Shown one piece after another: positions 28,299 through 37,891 of a stretch of 64,000 nucleotides of DNA. Positions within the stretch are counted from its first letter, which is position 1. Each line of letters starts with the position of its first letter. Under the pieces are notes generated by a model that was given only the letters and a program-made list of their open reading frames with translations, did no database searches and was not told the origin of the DNA. Source of the DNA: Roseiarcus sp963806935 (lineage in GTDB: Bacteria; Pseudomonadota; Alphaproteobacteria; Rhizobiales; Beijerinckiaceae); contig CAWEAT010000044.1 in NCBI GenBank assembly GCA_963806935.1, positions 1 through 64,000 on the forward strand. The letters are read 5' to 3'. Both the position numbers and the translations under genes were made by a program.

Positions 28299-29365
28299 GG
28301 GCCGGCGCCGTATTTCGCGATCGCGGCGTTGAGCTCGGCGAGCGCTGCGTCAGGATCGGCGCCGGCCTGCTTGACCGCGGCCGCCCAGCTCACCTTAAGC
28401 GGCTCGACCGTCGCCTGCCACGCGTGCATCTGATCGGGGGTGAGCTTGTAGACGTCGTGGCTCGGATCGGCTCGCATCTTGTCGCGGCCGGCGGCCTCGA
28501 AGTCGCCCCACGGGCCGGCCAGCTTCACCGCCCAGTCGGTCGTGCAATGATCGTCCATGACCTTTTTCTGGGCCGGGCTCATGGATTCGTATTTGTCCTT
28601 GTTCATCGAGAAGGTGAACACGGTCGTGTAGAGCGGCGCGTCGATGTGGTGCTTGACGACCTTGTCGATGCCGAACAGGTAGAGCGAGCCCCACGGGAAG
28701 GTGATCGCATCGGCGACGCCGCGCTCGAGAACCTCGCGCGCCTCCGGGGCCGAGGCCTGGACGTTCGTGCCGCCGAGGCTCTTCACGAGTTCGGCGATCG
28801 TGCTCTGCGCCGGGCGCACCTTCGCGCCCTTCAGGTCCTCCGGCATGACGATCTTCTTGCGGGCGTGCAGCGCGCCGGGATCGTGAATGAAGGCGAGGCA
28901 GAAATGGGTGTCCTTCATCTCCGTGGGCGCGTATTTGCGATACCAGGAGTCGAGCGCCGCCGTGCCCTTGCGAGCGTCGCCGAAGGTGAACGGCATCTGG
29001 CCGATGGCGATGATCGGGAAGCGGCCCGGCTGATAGCCGGGATTGACGTAGGTTATGTCGGCGATGTCGTCGCGCGCCATGTCGTAATGATCGAACGCCT
29101 TGCCGAGCTGCTCGGAGGGGAAGATCGTGATCTTGATCGAGCCGTTGGAATCCTTGGCGATGTCGTCCGCCCAGGCCTTGGCCGACCCGGTCAGCGGATG
29201 CGCCGGCGGGACCCAGAGCGAGAGCCTGAGATCGACTTCCTTATCCTGAGCGAAGGCGGGACCGGCGAAGCCGTTCGCCAGACCGAGGACGAGCGCAAGC
29301 GCCGGCGCGGCGCACAGGCGACGAACTGAAGCGAGGCTGCTCCGGATTGCGGTCGGTCTCGGCAT
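28295..29365 (-). CDS. dctP: TRAP transporter substrate-binding protein (DctP)
   Basis: A 356-residue periplasmic protein with a signal peptide (ends GFAGPAFAQD, about residue 40). DctP features include LSLWVPPAHPLTGSAKAWA, ITIFPSEQLGKAFDHYD, LKGAKVRPAQSTIAELVK (with the conserved carboxylate-binding Arg) and WGSLYLFGIDKVVKHHIDA. It captures an organic acid in the periplasm. It is preceded by 151 bp after the dioxygenase gene; the sequence TCATACGAATG near 29385 on the minus strand could be part of a GntR-type operator. Confidence 0.93.
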   Translation of the reverse strand: MPRPTAIRSSLASVRRLCAAPALALVLGLANGFAGPAFAQDKEVDLRLSLWVPPAHPLTGSAKAWADDIAKDSNGSIKITIFPSEQLGKAFDHYDMARDDIADITYVNPGYQPGRFPIIAIGQMPFTFGDARKGTAALDSWYRKYAPTEMKDTHFCLAFIHDPGALHARKKIVMPEDLKGAKVRPAQSTIAELVKSLGGTNVQASAPEAREVLERGVADAITFPWGSLYLFGIDKVVKHHIDAPLYTTVFTFSMNKDKYESMSPAQKKVMDDHCTTDWAVKLAGPWGDFEAAGRDKMRADPSHDVYKLTPDQMHAWQATVEPLKVSWAAAVKQAGADPDAALAELNAAIAKYGAGP

Positions 29366-29516
29366 GTGTCCTCCCTGCTCATTCGTATGATTGTCTGACC
29401 ATCTGGCAGGCGCGAGCGCCGATCGTCAAGCGCGCATTCGGAGGAAGCGGCGACGCCTGTAGGGCCGGGTCGCATGACCCGGCCGGCGCCGGTCAGCGAC
29501 CGCGCCCAACAGGCCT

Positions 29517-30920
29517 CTAGACCTTCCTGTTCTTTGCGTCCCAGTTGCGCTCGAGATTGGCGATAAGCGCCGGGCTGAAGTGACAATAGGCCTGCTCGCG
29601 CGCGTAGACGGATGCGTAGCGGCGAAAGAGATCGAGCGACTCCTGGCCGACCCTGAAGGCGCGGCGGTTGCCGATGGCGCTGACGGCGCCGGCGCTGGTG
29701 AGCCCCGCGACGACGCGATCGACCGCCTGGTCCATTTCGGCGGCGGGCGCGATCTCGTCGCAGATGAGGCGCCCCTCGGCGCTGTCGCACGCCAGTCGGC
29801 GCTCGTAGAGAATCGCCTCACGCGCGATGCGGTCGCCGGTGAAGCGCGGCAGGCGCAAATTGGCGAAGCCTGGAATGATGCCTTCCTTGCGGGCCGGCAA
29901 GGTCATGAAGGCGTCGGAGGCGGCGAGAACATAGTCCATGACCAGAAGCGCCTGGCAATGGCCGCCGATGGCGAAAGTATCGAGGGCGGCGATCCATAGC
30001 TTCTCGGTCCCGCGGCCGTTCACGTCGTCGGGCACGCTGTCCGGCCTGGCGACGCCGCGCAAAAGCTTGTGCACGTAGCCGAGGTCGCGGATCAGGAACC
30101 ACAGGAAGGGAATCTTGCCGAGGTAAAGGTGGGTGAGATTGATGCCGGCGCCAAAGATGCGCTTGCCGCGATATTTCTCGTTCTCGACCGCGACGCCGCG
30201 CATGACGGCGATGTCGGTCGTTCGATCGAGGGTCGCGACATCGACGGCGAGCTCGGTCTGCGACAGGGTCGTGTCGTCCTCGGCGTTGAGGAAGCGCGGA
30301 TTGATCATGTCGAGATGGACCGCCTTGCCTCGTCTCGTGAGGCGGGCCGCGCCGAGATCGAGCGAGCCGCGAGCGGCGAATTCGGCGCCCAGGGCCTCGC
30401 TCTCCGGCCGCGGCAGCAGCATCGCATGACACAGATGCTCGCCGATCATCGGGCGCGCGAGCACGTGGGCGAGGAACAGACCCTGGTCGATCTCGACGCC
30501 GTCCTTCTGGCCTTGATGATGTGCGGCCTCGGCGTCGACCTCGGCTCTGGTCGGGACCAGCCCCGGGACGAGCTCCGCCGCGCCGTAGACGAGGTCGTCG
30601 AGGCGGCGGAAGATCGAACTCTGCTGGGTCAGGCGCCCGTAGATCTCATCGACGTGGGCGGCGAGAAAAGTCTCGCGGGACGCGCGGGCGACGGAGAGCG
30701 TCGTATCCGCCGACGCCTGCTCGGCCTCGTTGCGTCGAGCCTTGGGCGGCAGCATCTGAAGAAGAGCCGCCGACCGGCTCCAGAACGCGCCGAAGCGACG
30801 AACATCGGCCTCATAGTCGCTCGTCTCCGCCGGCAGGGATTGCGACCATTCCTGCGCCGCCCGCTCGGGCAAGCCGGCCGCACGCATCGCCATCGAGGGT
30901 GGCGCAGTCGTCGGGGTCAT
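29517..30920 (-). CDS. DpgC-like (arylacetyl-CoA dioxygenase) crotonase-superfamily protein
   Basis: A 467-residue protein: a helical N-terminal 200 residues and a crotonase fold behind it. The combination and the motifs IFGAGINLTHLYLGKIPFLW, FLIRDLGYVHKLLRG, DTFAIGGHCQALLVMDYVLA and KEGIIPGFANLRLPRF match DpgC, the cofactor-independent dioxygenase that converts 3,5-dihydroxyphenylacetyl-CoA to the arylglyoxylate. The classic crotonase oxyanion glycines (GGHC) are present. The gene's ATG overlaps the stop of a phenylacetate-CoA ligase-like gene, so ligase and dioxygenase are translationally coupled. No DpgA, DpgB or DpgD genes are near, pointing to catabolism rather than peptide-antibiotic synthesis. 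Exact substrate is inferred. Confidence 0.8.
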   Translation of the reverse strand: MTPTTAPPSMAMRAAGLPERAAQEWSQSLPAETSDYEADVRRFGAFWSRSAALLQMLPPKARRNEAEQASADTTLSVARASRETFLAAHVDEIYGRLTQQSSIFRRLDDLVYGAAELVPGLVPTRAEVDAEAAHHQGQKDGVEIDQGLFLAHVLARPMIGEHLCHAMLLPRPESEALGAEFAARGSLDLGAARLTRRGKAVHLDMINPRFLNAEDDTTLSQTELAVDVATLDRTTDIAVMRGVAVENEKYRGKRIFGAGINLTHLYLGKIPFLWFLIRDLGYVHKLLRGVARPDSVPDDVNGRGTEKLWIAALDTFAIGGHCQALLVMDYVLAASDAFMTLPARKEGIIPGFANLRLPRFTGDRIAREAILYERRLACDSAEGRLICDEIAPAAEMDQAVDRVVAGLTSAGAVSAIGNRRAFRVGQESLDLFRRYASVYAREQAYCHFSPALIANLERNWDAKNRKV

Positions 30921-32230
30921 GCCTTCGGCCTCTTGTCGATAACGCGCCTCGCCTTCCCGGCCGAACGCTCGATTTCCGCCGGCGCGACGATGGTCACGTG
31001 GGCGCTGACGCCGATCCTCGACTTGATCGCGTGCGCGAGCTCGCCCGCCCCATGCGCGCGCGCCTCGTTCAATTCGGACGACGATCGAGCCTCGACCTGG
31101 ACCTCGAGCTCGTCGAGCCGGCCTTCGCGGCTCAGAATGATCTGGTAGTGGCCGGAAAGCGCGGGAACGCCAAGCAGAAGCGCTTCGATCTGAGTGGGAA
31201 AAACATTGACCCCGCGCACGATCATCATGTCGTCCGACCGGCCCGATATTTTCTCGATCCGCCGCATCGAGCGCGCGGTGCCGGGCAGCAATCGGGTCAG
31301 GTCCCCGGTCCGGTAGCGGATGACCGGCATCGCTTCCTTGGTCAGCGAGGTCAGGACAAGCTCGCCGAATTCGCCCTCGGGCTTCACCGCACCCGTGTCG
31401 GGGTCGATGATCTCGGGGTAGAAGTGATCCTCCCAGACGTGGAGGCCGTCCTTGGTCTCCACGCACTCGCCGGCGACGCCCGGGCCGATGACCTCGGAGA
31501 GGCCGTAGCTGTCGAGCGCGTCGATATCGAACGCCTCTTCAAGCTCGCCGCGCATCGCATTGGTCCATGGCTCGGCCCCGAAGGAGCCGAGTTTCAACGA
31601 CGAGCGGCGCGGATCGAGCCCACGGGCGCGAAACTCGTCGACCAAACATAAAGCGTAGGACGGGGTCGCCATCAGGATGTCGGGCTCAAAATCACAGATC
31701 AATTGGACCTGTCTTTCGGTCATGCCGCCAGACACCGGGACGACCGCGCAGCCGAGCCGCTGGGCGCCGTAATGATAGCCGAGTCCGCCGGTGAAAAGGC
31801 CGTAGCCGTAGGCGTTGTGAGCCGTCATGCCCCGCCGCCCGCCGGCGGCGCGGATCGTCCGGGCGACAACGTCGCCCCACATGTCGAGATCGTTTTGCGT
31901 ATAGCCGACCACAGTCGGCTTGCCGGTCGTGCCCGACGAGGCGTGAACCCGGGCGAGCTGATTTCTCGGCACGGCCAAAAGACCGAATGGGTAGTTGATC
32001 CTGAGATCCGCCTTGGATGTGAATGGAAAGCGTGCCAGATCGGCGAGGGTGCGGAAATCGGCGGGATTGACGCCCTGCGCGTCGAACTTGGCCTGGATCG
32101 CCGGGACGTTGTCGTAGGTACGGCGCAGCGTGGCCGCCATTCGACGCGTTTGCAGGGCTGTGATCTCATCCCGGGAGGCTGTCTCGATGGGATCGAGCAC
32201 GCTCTTCTCCGGCGCGTGGCCCAGTCTCAT
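30917..32230 (-). CDS. phenylacetate-CoA ligase family protein (PaaK-like)
   Basis: A 437-residue adenylate-forming enzyme of the PaaK family. Landmarks: FPFTSKADLRINYPFGLLAV, the phosphate-binding SSGTTGKPTVVGYT (near residue 97), AYGYGLFTGGLGYHYG, DSYGLSEVIGPGVAGEC, YRTGDLTRLLPGTARS and the C-terminal SDDMMIVRGVNVFPTQIE. It activates an aryl acetic acid to the CoA thioester with ATP. The downstream DpgC-like dioxygenase begins within its stop codon, so the activated acid is presumably the dioxygenase substrate. Subgroup specificity cannot be set from sequence. Confidence 0.92.
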   Translation of the reverse strand: MRLGHAPEKSVLDPIETASRDEITALQTRRMAATLRRTYDNVPAIQAKFDAQGVNPADFRTLADLARFPFTSKADLRINYPFGLLAVPRNQLARVHASSGTTGKPTVVGYTQNDLDMWGDVVARTIRAAGGRRGMTAHNAYGYGLFTGGLGYHYGAQRLGCAVVPVSGGMTERQVQLICDFEPDILMATPSYALCLVDEFRARGLDPRRSSLKLGSFGAEPWTNAMRGELEEAFDIDALDSYGLSEVIGPGVAGECVETKDGLHVWEDHFYPEIIDPDTGAVKPEGEFGELVLTSLTKEAMPVIRYRTGDLTRLLPGTARSMRRIEKISGRSDDMMIVRGVNVFPTQIEALLLGVPALSGHYQIILSREGRLDELEVQVEARSSSELNEARAHGAGELAHAIKSRIGVSAHVTIVAPAEIERSAGKARRVIDKRPKA

Positions 32231-32368
32231 GACAAAGGTCCGGCGCCCTCGGGCGTGCGGGGCGCTGTCGTTAGGGGCATCTCTCCTCCCTGACCCGGCG
32301 ATCTTTCGAAGGATTTTCCCGTCATCTCGCAGGCGCCGCCGCCAATCGTCAAGCGCACGCGGTTGCGG

Positions 32369-34432
32369 TTATCGGCCGACGTCGCTGTCCTCGGCCGCCT
32401 TGATGTATCGCTCAGCATCCTCATCGAGAAGCAGCCGGCGACGCTCGAGGTCGTGCGCGCTTTCGGTCACCGCGCGAACGTAAGACTCGTGGCCGGAATA
32501 GCGCTCCTCGAGCGATAGCCGTGGGTCGCCGCTCGCCATCCGCTGCGCCTTCGTGCGGGCGAAGGGAATGACCATCCCGCTCGCGTCGCAACCTTCGTCC
32601 GGCGGGTTCTTGCGCAGGTTCCAGCCGGTGTAGGTCGCGACCGGCGCGGCGATGTCCGGCAACCGGACGCCGGCCAGCGTATTGCCGTCGGCGTCTGTCT
32701 TCGGAACCAGCGCCGGATAGGGGGAGCCCAATCGATGCGGCGGCAGAACGGTCAGAATGCCCTCCCCTGCCTGGGGTCCGAAGTCCATGAGATCGCCTTC
32801 GTGCATTCGGCCGAGGTAGGGAACCTGCGGAATCTGCGGAAACCCGACCTCCTGCCGAGCAGGGCCGGCCAACGTCCCATCGCCGACGCGCGGGACCATG
32901 CTGTCGGGAGGTTCGACGCCTTCCGCCGTCCAGGCGTCCAGCGCCGCCAGCAAAGCCCGCAGCGCAGGATTTCCGACCAGCGGATTGCGCGGCTCCTGAC
33001 AGATGCCCGGCCCGGAAACCGGAACGCCGTCTCCATGCGGCCGGCCGGCGATGAGGTAGATGCGGACATCCTTCGCGTCCATGAGATCGCGGCCCTCGGC
33101 ATCGACATGCGCCAGCGCGCCGTCCTTGGCCCAATATTCGTTGTCGGAATTGGCCTCGATGATCTTGGGGCAGGTTTCGCTGGCGGCGCAGCGACGCAAC
33201 CGTCCGTCGGTCCTGCCGGTCACGGGGTCTGTCGTCGTCTGATAGGCGAACGGGAATTCGAATTCGGGATACCAGCGGGCGATATGCTGCCGATGGGTGC
33301 GGAACGGCTGGGCGAAGCGATAGTTGAGAAAAAGGCCGCTCCCGCCGCCGACCCAATTGAGGACGCCGTCGATCGCCTTGCGGCGCAAATGGCCGCCGGT
33401 CTCGGCCGGCGCCGGGCTGTCGTCCTGGTTGAACCCGAGCGCCACGAAGTCGCGCATGAACCGGCATGGCTGCGAGACGCAGGTGGTGTAGACCTGCCGC
33501 ACGGCGCCGGCGAGGGGATTGGGATGCCCTGCGTCGTCCGCATCGGCGTAATGAAGGAACGCCGCGAGGTCGCGCGTCGCCGCGAAACCCAGTCCGGCGA
33601 CCTTCGGATCCTTGGCCGGATAGACCAGTTCGTAGAGCATGCCCGATTTGAACTTCGTCCCTTCGGGCAAGAGGCTGATGCTCGCGCCGCCGGGGTCGTA
33701 GCGCCATTGGTCGGCGCGGACGGGCGTCGGCTCGTCGTCGACCCGGGCGCGGAACGTGAGAGCCGCCCTGCCGGTGTCGAGGCTCGCGGCCGGATAAGTC
33801 AATCGCTCGACCGACGTCTTGTCGTCGTCGATGACGAACTCCTCGAGGCTCGGCCCGACAACATCTGAGCCATCGGGGTTCCGCGCGACCGGCGCGTCGA
33901 GCAAAAAGGGTCCGCCGCCGACGTCCGGCCGCGTCCCCGAAACCGCGTCCCAGGCGCCCCAGACGAGCGTATAGCCCTGCCGCATCATGAAGCCGTTGCC
34001 GGCGTCCGCGGCGGTGGACGGGTCGTTGCTGTTCTTCGCCGCGTCGTTGAACAGGCCGAACGACAGGATATTGCCCCGGTTGTTGATATCGAACAGCAGG
34101 CGATGGTTCCCTTTGGCCGCGTCGATCGGGCGGATGATGAGAAGGTCGCCGGAATACTCGACCATGCCGCGCGCGTTTCGCGGCGCGAGCCTGATGTCGG
34201 CGATCAGGGCGTTCAAGGGATCGGCAGGATCGACCTCGCCAAAAAACCGTCCGGCCAGCTTCTCGTATTTGCCCGCGGCGCCGAACGAGGCCCCGTCGAA
34301 CGTCGGGGACGAGACGGTCGCGATCTCGATTCGCGTGATGCGCGCATGGGCAGGCGCGGCGCCGCCGGCCAAAGCGGCGAGGCCGGCGACCGCTGCCCGC
34401 CTCAGCCCAAGGCGCCGCATTCCCGATCCCAT
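32369..34432 (-). CDS. exported alpha/beta-hydrolase domain-containing protein
   Basis: A 687-residue exported protein; the signal peptide covers about residues 1-31 (LAALAGGAAPAHARI). Landmarks: GKYEKLAGRFFGEVDPADPLN, LLFDINNRGNILSFGLFN, MMRQGYTLVWGAWDAV, and late ATYTGWNLRKNPPDEGCD. This matches the large alpha/beta-hydrolase family described only as alpha/beta hydrolase domain-containing protein; substrates are generally unknown. The stop is about 140 bp beyond the ligase start on the same strand. A GGATCGGGAATGCGG start region contains alternative ATGs four codons apart. Confidence 0.85.
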   Translation of the reverse strand: MGSGMRRLGLRRAAVAGLAALAGGAAPAHARITRIEIATVSSPTFDGASFGAAGKYEKLAGRFFGEVDPADPLNALIADIRLAPRNARGMVEYSGDLLIIRPIDAAKGNHRLLFDINNRGNILSFGLFNDAAKNSNDPSTAADAGNGFMMRQGYTLVWGAWDAVSGTRPDVGGGPFLLDAPVARNPDGSDVVGPSLEEFVIDDDKTSVERLTYPAASLDTGRAALTFRARVDDEPTPVRADQWRYDPGGASISLLPEGTKFKSGMLYELVYPAKDPKVAGLGFAATRDLAAFLHYADADDAGHPNPLAGAVRQVYTTCVSQPCRFMRDFVALGFNQDDSPAPAETGGHLRRKAIDGVLNWVGGGSGLFLNYRFAQPFRTHRQHIARWYPEFEFPFAYQTTTDPVTGRTDGRLRRCAASETCPKIIEANSDNEYWAKDGALAHVDAEGRDLMDAKDVRIYLIAGRPHGDGVPVSGPGICQEPRNPLVGNPALRALLAALDAWTAEGVEPPDSMVPRVGDGTLAGPARQEVGFPQIPQVPYLGRMHEGDLMDFGPQAGEGILTVLPPHRLGSPYPALVPKTDADGNTLAGVRLPDIAAPVATYTGWNLRKNPPDEGCDASGMVIPFARTKAQRMASGDPRLSLEERYSGHESYVRAVTESAHDLERRRLLLDEDAERYIKAAEDSDVGR

Positions 34433-34480
34433 TCGTTTCGCGCTCCCTGACCGCCGACGACCGCCATGCTTCGCCCGGCC

Positions 34481-35494
34481 TTATTGTCGGAGAAAGTTCA
34501 GAAGCGTCTCGTTGAAGCGTTGGGTCGCCTCCAGATGTCCCAAATGGCCGACGCCCTCGAACACCACGGCTCGGGCATTGGCCATGCGCGCCGCGAGCGA
34601 TTGCGCCAGCGCGGCGTTGTGGCCCATCTTGTCTCGTAAGTCCGGCGGCGCAAAGGGTCGCCCCGGCGCGTTGTGGTCGTTGGCGCCCATGATGAACAGG
34701 GTCGGGCGGTCGATGAGCGGGATCTCGTGCGCGACCGGCTGGGTGTAGATCATCTGGTAGGACGCGATGAACGACTTCAGCCAGCGCGGATATTCGCCGC
34801 TCTCCCTGATCTTTTCGCGCAGCTGGACGAACGGCTCGATCGCGGCCGGCGGAAGGCTGAGCGCATAGTTGGTCATCAGTTGATTGCGGTAGCCATCGGC
34901 GGTCAGCGCGCGTTCGCGCCGCGCCAGCTCCTCGTCGGTCACCGGCGGGACATAGAACCGATAGTCCTCGAGGCCGATCGGCGAATAGAGGACGAGATGG
35001 TCGATGCGCGGGCCATCGGCTCGGGCCAGGCGGACCGCCAGCATCCCGCCCATGGAATGTCCCACCAGGTCGAAGCGGTCGACATGAAGACTGTCGAGCA
35101 GGGCGATCGTGGCGCGCGCCATCGCGTCGAAGCTATAGGCAAATCCGGGCTTCGACGATTTGCCAAAGCCGATTTGATCCGGGGCGACGACCCGGTAGCC
35201 CGCCTCGGCGAGCGCCCTGATCGTCGGCGCCCAATAGCTGGAGGGAAAGTTTCGCCCGTGCAGAAGCACGACTGTCCGCCCGGTCGGCGGGCCGGCTGGG
35301 GCGACATCCATATAAGCGAGGCGCAAATCCTCGCCTTCGACGGTAAGGGGCAGGAACTCGACCGGATAAGGGTATGGAAATCCCTCGAGCGCGATGCCCA
35401 TTGCGTCGTCGGACGACGCTGGCGATGCGGACACGCTCGACCAAAAGGCCGCCGCGACCGCAAAGCAAAAGGCAATAGCGCGGCAAAACGTCAT
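34481..35494 (-). CDS. alpha/beta fold hydrolase, exported
   Basis: A 337-residue hydrolase with a signal peptide (FCFAVAAAFWSSVSASPA). Core motifs: VVLLHGRNFPSSYW (oxyanion region), VVAPDQIGFGKSS, the nucleophile elbow VGHSMGGMLAV and a late GVGHLGHLEATQRF with the catalytic His. I start it at the ATG at 35494, in front of the signal peptide; an ATG at 35551 is in frame. It resembles proline iminopeptidase or dienelactone-type serine hydrolases, but the substrate is open. Confidence 0.88.
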   Translation of the reverse strand: MTFCRAIAFCFAVAAAFWSSVSASPASSDDAMGIALEGFPYPYPVEFLPLTVEGEDLRLAYMDVAPAGPPTGRTVVLLHGRNFPSSYWAPTIRALAEAGYRVVAPDQIGFGKSSKPGFAYSFDAMARATIALLDSLHVDRFDLVGHSMGGMLAVRLARADGPRIDHLVLYSPIGLEDYRFYVPPVTDEELARRERALTADGYRNQLMTNYALSLPPAAIEPFVQLREKIRESGEYPRWLKSFIASYQMIYTQPVAHEIPLIDRPTLFIMGANDHNAPGRPFAPPDLRDKMGHNAALAQSLAARMANARAVVFEGVGHLGHLEATQRFNETLLNFLRQ

Positions 35495-35677
35495 CGGCGA
35501 TCGTCTCGGAGCCTCGTCGCGATATCCGAATGGACGGTCATCAGACAACATTATAAGTTGGCGATCGTGGCCAGTCCATTGCCGGCGGCGCGCCGTTGCT
35601 CTGGGGTCGGCTGGTCAAGCTCGCAAAACCGCGCTACGACCGCGTTACGACGACGACTTGCGACGAGGGAAAGCGCG

Positions 35678-36319
35678 ATGAAACGACTTGCATTCGCCGC
35701 GGCCGTTACGCTTGCAATGATCGGGAGCCCTGCGCGGGCCGATGAGGCGGCTACGAATTTCGTGAAGCTGTTCAGCGATGTCTGCGTGGCGAAGTTCGGC
35801 CATCTCACGACGGTGTGGGACTGGGCGGATGAACAGAATTTGCCGCCGATCACCAACCCCCAGGCGCTCGCGGTATTCGCAGGAAGGCCTAACCGAGACG
35901 GCAAGATAATGTCGTTCGCCGGCGGCGGCGTGCCTGGTTCCGGCAAGGCCTGGGCGGTGCACGATCCGGCCGGACGGTTCGTGCTCGCGACGCGGCTCGA
36001 TCCGGAATCGTGCGTCGTATGGGCGCAGAAGGCGGACCCGGGCGAGGTCGACGCAGCCTATGCAAAGATGGTGACGCAGGCGGTCGCGCCCGGCACGGAA
36101 GTGAAGCTCGCCGACGACAGGACCGTCAACATCCCTGATGGCTCCGTGCACATTCGCGTCTACCGCGTGTGGTCGGGGTCGGCGCTCAATAGCTACGCCC
36201 TTGCGGTGGCGACGGTCAGTCGACCGGGCGGCCCGTTCCAGGCGATGCTGGAGACGCAGCGGCTTGTCGAGCCCGACGACGCGATCAATCCGATGGTGCC
36301 GTTGGAGCCGCCGGGCTAG
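35678..36319 (+). CDS. exported protein of unknown function
   Basis: A 213-residue protein with a signal peptide (LAMIGSPARADEA, cleavage near residue 22) and GAGGGA before the ATG. The mature part is a mixed alpha/beta domain with FVKLFSDVCVAKFG, GGGVPGSGKAWAVHDP and RFVLATRLDPESCVVWAQKA; two cysteines could form a disulphide. Similar proteins in related bacteria are annotated only as hypothetical. It is transcribed divergently from the hydrolase. Confidence 0.7.
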   Translation: MKRLAFAAAVTLAMIGSPARADEAATNFVKLFSDVCVAKFGHLTTVWDWADEQNLPPITNPQALAVFAGRPNRDGKIMSFAGGGVPGSGKAWAVHDPAGRFVLATRLDPESCVVWAQKADPGEVDAAYAKMVTQAVAPGTEVKLADDRTVNIPDGSVHIRVYRVWSGSALNSYALAVATVSRPGGPFQAMLETQRLVEPDDAINPMVPLEPPG

Positions 36320-36496
36320 GCCGAGAGTTTTTTTTGCGCTTCGGGCCGATATCGGGTTGTCAGACAAGTGGGGCCGGCGTAACGTAATGCGGCCCCGCCT
36401 GGGTCCGCTCACTCTCGCCGCTGGCCGAGGTCGAAGTAGGGCGCGGCGGTGACGCGTCGGCGTAGGTTACAAGAACGAATATGTGAGGAGGAAACT

Positions 36497-37795
36497 ATGC
36501 GACTGGGAAGGCTGAGATTTGGACTACTGCGGCCGGTGGTGGGCGCCGCCTGCGTGACGGGGATCGCGCTCTGGGGAGTCGCGTCAACCGGCGCGGCGCG
36601 GGCTGAGGATGCCCCGCTGATCAAGTACAACGGCAACTCCGCTGATTACTGGAACCACCCGCCGGCGGACTGGTTCATGGCCGACGAGACGGCCCAGCAG
36701 CATGGCACGCACCCCTATCCGGGCCAGCCGCTGCCGACGCCGCATGACGAACTGGTTGGCCTCGTCAAAGACAACATCAAGCTGCAGCCCGGCTTCCATA
36801 TCGAAGTCCTGGCCGATCAGCTGGACTGCGCCCGCCAGATGGCGTTTGGCAATGACGGCACCCTCTACGCCGGCTGCTGGACCGATCACGTGTTCGCGCT
36901 GAAGAAGCAGGGCGACAAGTGGGTGTCGAAGGTCATCATCAAGGGGTTGCGGCAACCGACCGGCATCGGCGTCTACAACGGCAACCTCTACGTCACCGAC
37001 ATCGACAAGATCTATCGCTACAAGGATATCGCCAACAATCAGGACAATCCAAAGGGCGAGGTCGTCTACAGCGACTTCCCGCCGTACACCTCGCACGGCT
37101 GGAAGTACATGGTTGCGGATCCCCAGGCTCCGGGCTGGTTCTACATTCCGGTCGGCCCGCCCTGCAACGTCTGCATGATCCCGTCGGGCACGGCTCAGTA
37201 TCGCCATGTCAATCCGGACGAAGGTCTGTCGGAGGTGGCTGCGCTCGGCCAGCGTAACAGCGTCGGCGGCGACGTCGATCCGCGCACCGGCCAACTCTGG
37301 TGGTCCGAGAATGCGCGCGACTGGATGGGCGACAACATCCCGTCCGACAAGCTCAACCACCTGACCAAGTACGGCGAGCACTTCGGCTATCCCTATTGTC
37401 ACCAGGGTGACATTCCGGATCCGAAATACAGCATGGGCCACAAGTGCAGCGAGTTCACTCCGCCAGTGCTGAACGTCGGGCCGCACATGGGGGTGCTCGG
37501 GATGAAGTTCTATACCGGGAACAGCTTCCCGGCTGAGTTCAGGAACAACATCTTCCTCGCCGAACACGGCGGCTGGAACCAGTTTGTGCATACTGGGGCC
37601 CAGATTGTCCGGATCCAGGCTGACCCGGATGGCAAGAACGCTACGCAGCAGCCGTTCGCCTGGGGTTGGATCAAGGACAACAAGTACTGGGGCCGCCCGG
37701 CCGATGTGGTCGTCAGCCCGATGGATGGCTCGCTCCTGATCTCGGACGATCAGGCCGGCGCGATCTATCGCATCTGGTACGATGGCAAGTCGTAA
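36497..37795 (+). CDS. exported PQQ-dependent (sorbosone/glucose-type) dehydrogenase-like beta-propeller protein
   Basis: A 432-residue exported beta-propeller protein with signal peptide residues 1-36 (ending STGAARAED) and GGAGGAAAC before the ATG. Propeller features of soluble sugar dehydrogenases include DCARQMAFGNDGTLYAGCWT, GLRQPTGIGVYNGNLYVTD, GGDVDPRTGQLWWSENARDW, GEHFGYPYCHQGDIPDP and PADVVVSPMDGSLLISDDQA. It probably oxidises an alcohol or sugar with PQQ and passes electrons to the diheme cytochrome c encoded 97 bp downstream. A strong terminator follows the gene. The codon use is a little less GC-rich than neighbours. Confidence 0.85.
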   Translation: MRLGRLRFGLLRPVVGAACVTGIALWGVASTGAARAEDAPLIKYNGNSADYWNHPPADWFMADETAQQHGTHPYPGQPLPTPHDELVGLVKDNIKLQPGFHIEVLADQLDCARQMAFGNDGTLYAGCWTDHVFALKKQGDKWVSKVIIKGLRQPTGIGVYNGNLYVTDIDKIYRYKDIANNQDNPKGEVVYSDFPPYTSHGWKYMVADPQAPGWFYIPVGPPCNVCMIPSGTAQYRHVNPDEGLSEVAALGQRNSVGGDVDPRTGQLWWSENARDWMGDNIPSDKLNHLTKYGEHFGYPYCHQGDIPDPKYSMGHKCSEFTPPVLNVGPHMGVLGMKFYTGNSFPAEFRNNIFLAEHGGWNQFVHTGAQIVRIQADPDGKNATQQPFAWGWIKDNKYWGRPADVVVSPMDGSLLISDDQAGAIYRIWYDGKS

Positions 37796-37818
37796 GTAAT
37801 CTGACCGTCGGAACTAAT

Positions 37819-37860
37819 CCTCGCCCTGGCGACTTCAGACGCCAGGGCGAGGCGTTTTTA
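37819..37860 (+). terminator. rho-independent terminator after the PQQ dehydrogenase-like gene
   Basis: A 13-bp perfect stem, CCTCGCCCTGGCG and CGCCAGGGCGAGG, with an 8-base loop, followed by CGTTTTTA. It lies 24 bp beyond the stop and before the cytochrome gene, so it probably limits, rather than ends, transcription into the downstream cytochrome genes. Confidence 0.93.
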
Positions 37861-37891
37861 TCCCCCCTATACGTGTGAGAACCGTACGACG

